DNA from: an uncultured beta proteobacterium
GTDB lineage: Bacteria > Pseudomonadota > Gammaproteobacteria > Burkholderiales > Burkholderiaceae_C
Direction of reading: 5' to 3'
Length of the DNA stretch: 13,983 bases
Assembly: GCA_903914985.1 (NCBI GenBank)
Contig: CAIWRE010000498.1
Span: forward strand, 1 to 13,983
The stretch's first letter is position 1, and each line of letters begins with the position of its first letter. Shown here piece by piece: positions 13,365 to 13,983 of this stretch. The position numbers were made by a program, and so were the translations under genes. Below the pieces are notes generated by a model. The model saw nothing but the letters and a program-made list of their open reading frames with translations, did no database searches and was not told the origin of the DNA.

Positions 13365-13983
13365 CCGCCTTGCCTTCGTGTTGTTAGCGGGTGGTCAAGG
13401 TGTGCGCCTGAACCAGGACACGCCCAAACAATTCATCCGTGTCGCGGGCAAGTCGCTGCTCGAACACAGCTTCTGCAGCCTGAGCGCCTGCGACCCCGAT
13501 GCCCGCATGATCGTGGTCGTGCCGGCCGACGCCGTCGCGCTGGCCAAAAGCCTGCTGGCCGGCCAGCCGCGTGCAGAGTTTGTGATTGGCGGCTCGAGCC
13601 GCCAAGCGTCGACCTGGGCTGCCATGCAATACCTGAGCAGCGATCCACCGAAAAGCGTGGTGATTCATGATGCCGCCCGCCCCTTTTTGTCAGCGCAAAT
13701 CGTGCACGATGTACTGCAGGCGCTGCAACAATTTGAAGCGGTGGACGTGGCCATTCCCACCGCCGACACGATCATTGTCGAGCGCGATGGATTCATCCAA
13801 TCCATTCCCAAACGCAACCATATTTACCGGGGACAAACGCCCCAAGGCTTTCATTTCCACGCCCTGTGGCGCTCGTACCAAGAAATTGGTGACGTGCGCT
13901 TGGGCGAATTTACCGACGACTGCGGCATTTACATGGAGTGCAACCCCATGGGTCGGGTGCGCATCGTCAAAGGCAGCAGCGAA
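13357..13983 (+). CDS. TarI/IspD-family cytidylyltransferase, probable CDP-ribitol pyrophosphorylase (3' end outside window)
   Basis: The visible 209 residues form a cytidylyltransferase of the IspD/TarI superfamily, which joins CTP to a polyol phosphate and releases pyrophosphate. Motifs are the nucleotide loop LLAGGQGVRL (9-18) with PKQF (23-26), GGSSRQAS (78-85), IHDAARPF (103-110), the ADTI segment (136-139), and RNHIYRGQTPQGF (153-165) followed by TDDCGI (187-192). Housekeeping IspD normally has TDEASA at that last position. RN-x-x-Y-x-GQTPQ fits TarI and the cytidylyltransferase half of Bcs1-type CDP-ribitol enzymes better. The ATG at 13357 overlaps the upstream stop by 8 bases, with AAGG at 13344-13347, indicating coupled translation. 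The window ends before the stop. A single-domain protein would need about 25 more residues, and a bifunctional one would continue into a reductase domain. An IspD role remains possible. Confidence 0.85.
   Translation, partial: MPNRLAFVLLAGGQGVRLNQDTPKQFIRVAGKSLLEHSFCSLSACDPDARMIVVVPADAVALAKSLLAGQPRAEFVIGGSSRQASTWAAMQYLSSDPPKSVVIHDAARPFLSAQIVHDVLQALQQFEAVDVAIPTADTIIVERDGFIQSIPKRNHIYRGQTPQGFHFHALWRSYQEIGDVRLGEFTDDCGIYMECNPMGRVRIVKGSSE

Noticed and set aside
13384..13881. Minus-strand open frames in the cytidylyltransferase gene
   Set aside because: Antisense shadows of a gene with clear catalytic motifs on the plus strand.
1..13983. CRISPR arrays, tRNA or rRNA genes, insertion sequences
   Set aside because: No regularly spaced repeats, tRNA-like cloverleaf arms, transposase motifs or terminal inverted repeats were seen on either strand.

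Overview
This window is a flagellar structural gene cluster, all on the + strand, followed by two genes that look like a flagellin-modification or cell-surface polyol-phosphate pathway. The GC-rich composition, the gene order (distal-rod/ring genes, then hook-associated proteins, cap, FlaG and flagellins), a periplasmic P-ring plus an outer-membrane L-ring lipoprotein, and the use of both sigma-54-like and sigma-28-like promoters point to a Gram-negative proteobacterium. My best guess is a betaproteobacterium of the Comamonadaceae/Rhodoferax type. That placement is an impression from protein style, not a database result.

Layout: 1-52 holds a sigma-54-like promoter and the ribosome binding site of flgG. 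From 53 to 7213 runs a tight operon flgG-flgH-flgI-flgJ-flgK-flgL: distal rod, L-ring lipoprotein, P-ring, rod cap, and the two hook-filament junction proteins. FlgJ has only the rod-binding domain (no muramidase domain), and FlgK is about twice the usual size. From 7214 the late genes each have their own promoter. fliD (filament cap, 7273-9027), flaG (9218-9595) and the first flagellin (9747-10586) are each preceded by a sigma-28 (FliA) promoter with the same -10 core CCGATTC and an exact 11-nt spacer after an eight-base -35 element. A strong intrinsic terminator (10655-10692) ends the first flagellin transcript.

The second flagellin (10834-11679) has no visible FliA promoter. It has an almost perfect sigma-54 promoter (10708-10723). 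No terminator is seen in the 38 bases after it, so its transcript probably continues into a 548-residue protein with a helical N-terminal half and a LicD/fukutin-type nucleotidyltransferase-fold C-terminal half (11718-13364). That gene overlaps by 8 bases a cytidylyltransferase gene of the TarI/IspD family (13357 to beyond the window end), whose motifs resemble CDP-ribitol pyrophosphorylases more than housekeeping IspD.

Working together: the rod/ring/hook-junction operon builds the basal body and junction, and the FliA-dependent genes build cap and filament. The sigma-54 flagellin may be made with a dedicated pair of enzymes that activate a polyol phosphate as a CDP derivative and transfer it to an acceptor, possibly the flagellin or its glycan. 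That last step is a hypothesis from gene context and motifs. It resembles the ISPD-fukutin/FKRP ribitol-phosphate pathway of animals and is the most interesting lead in the window.
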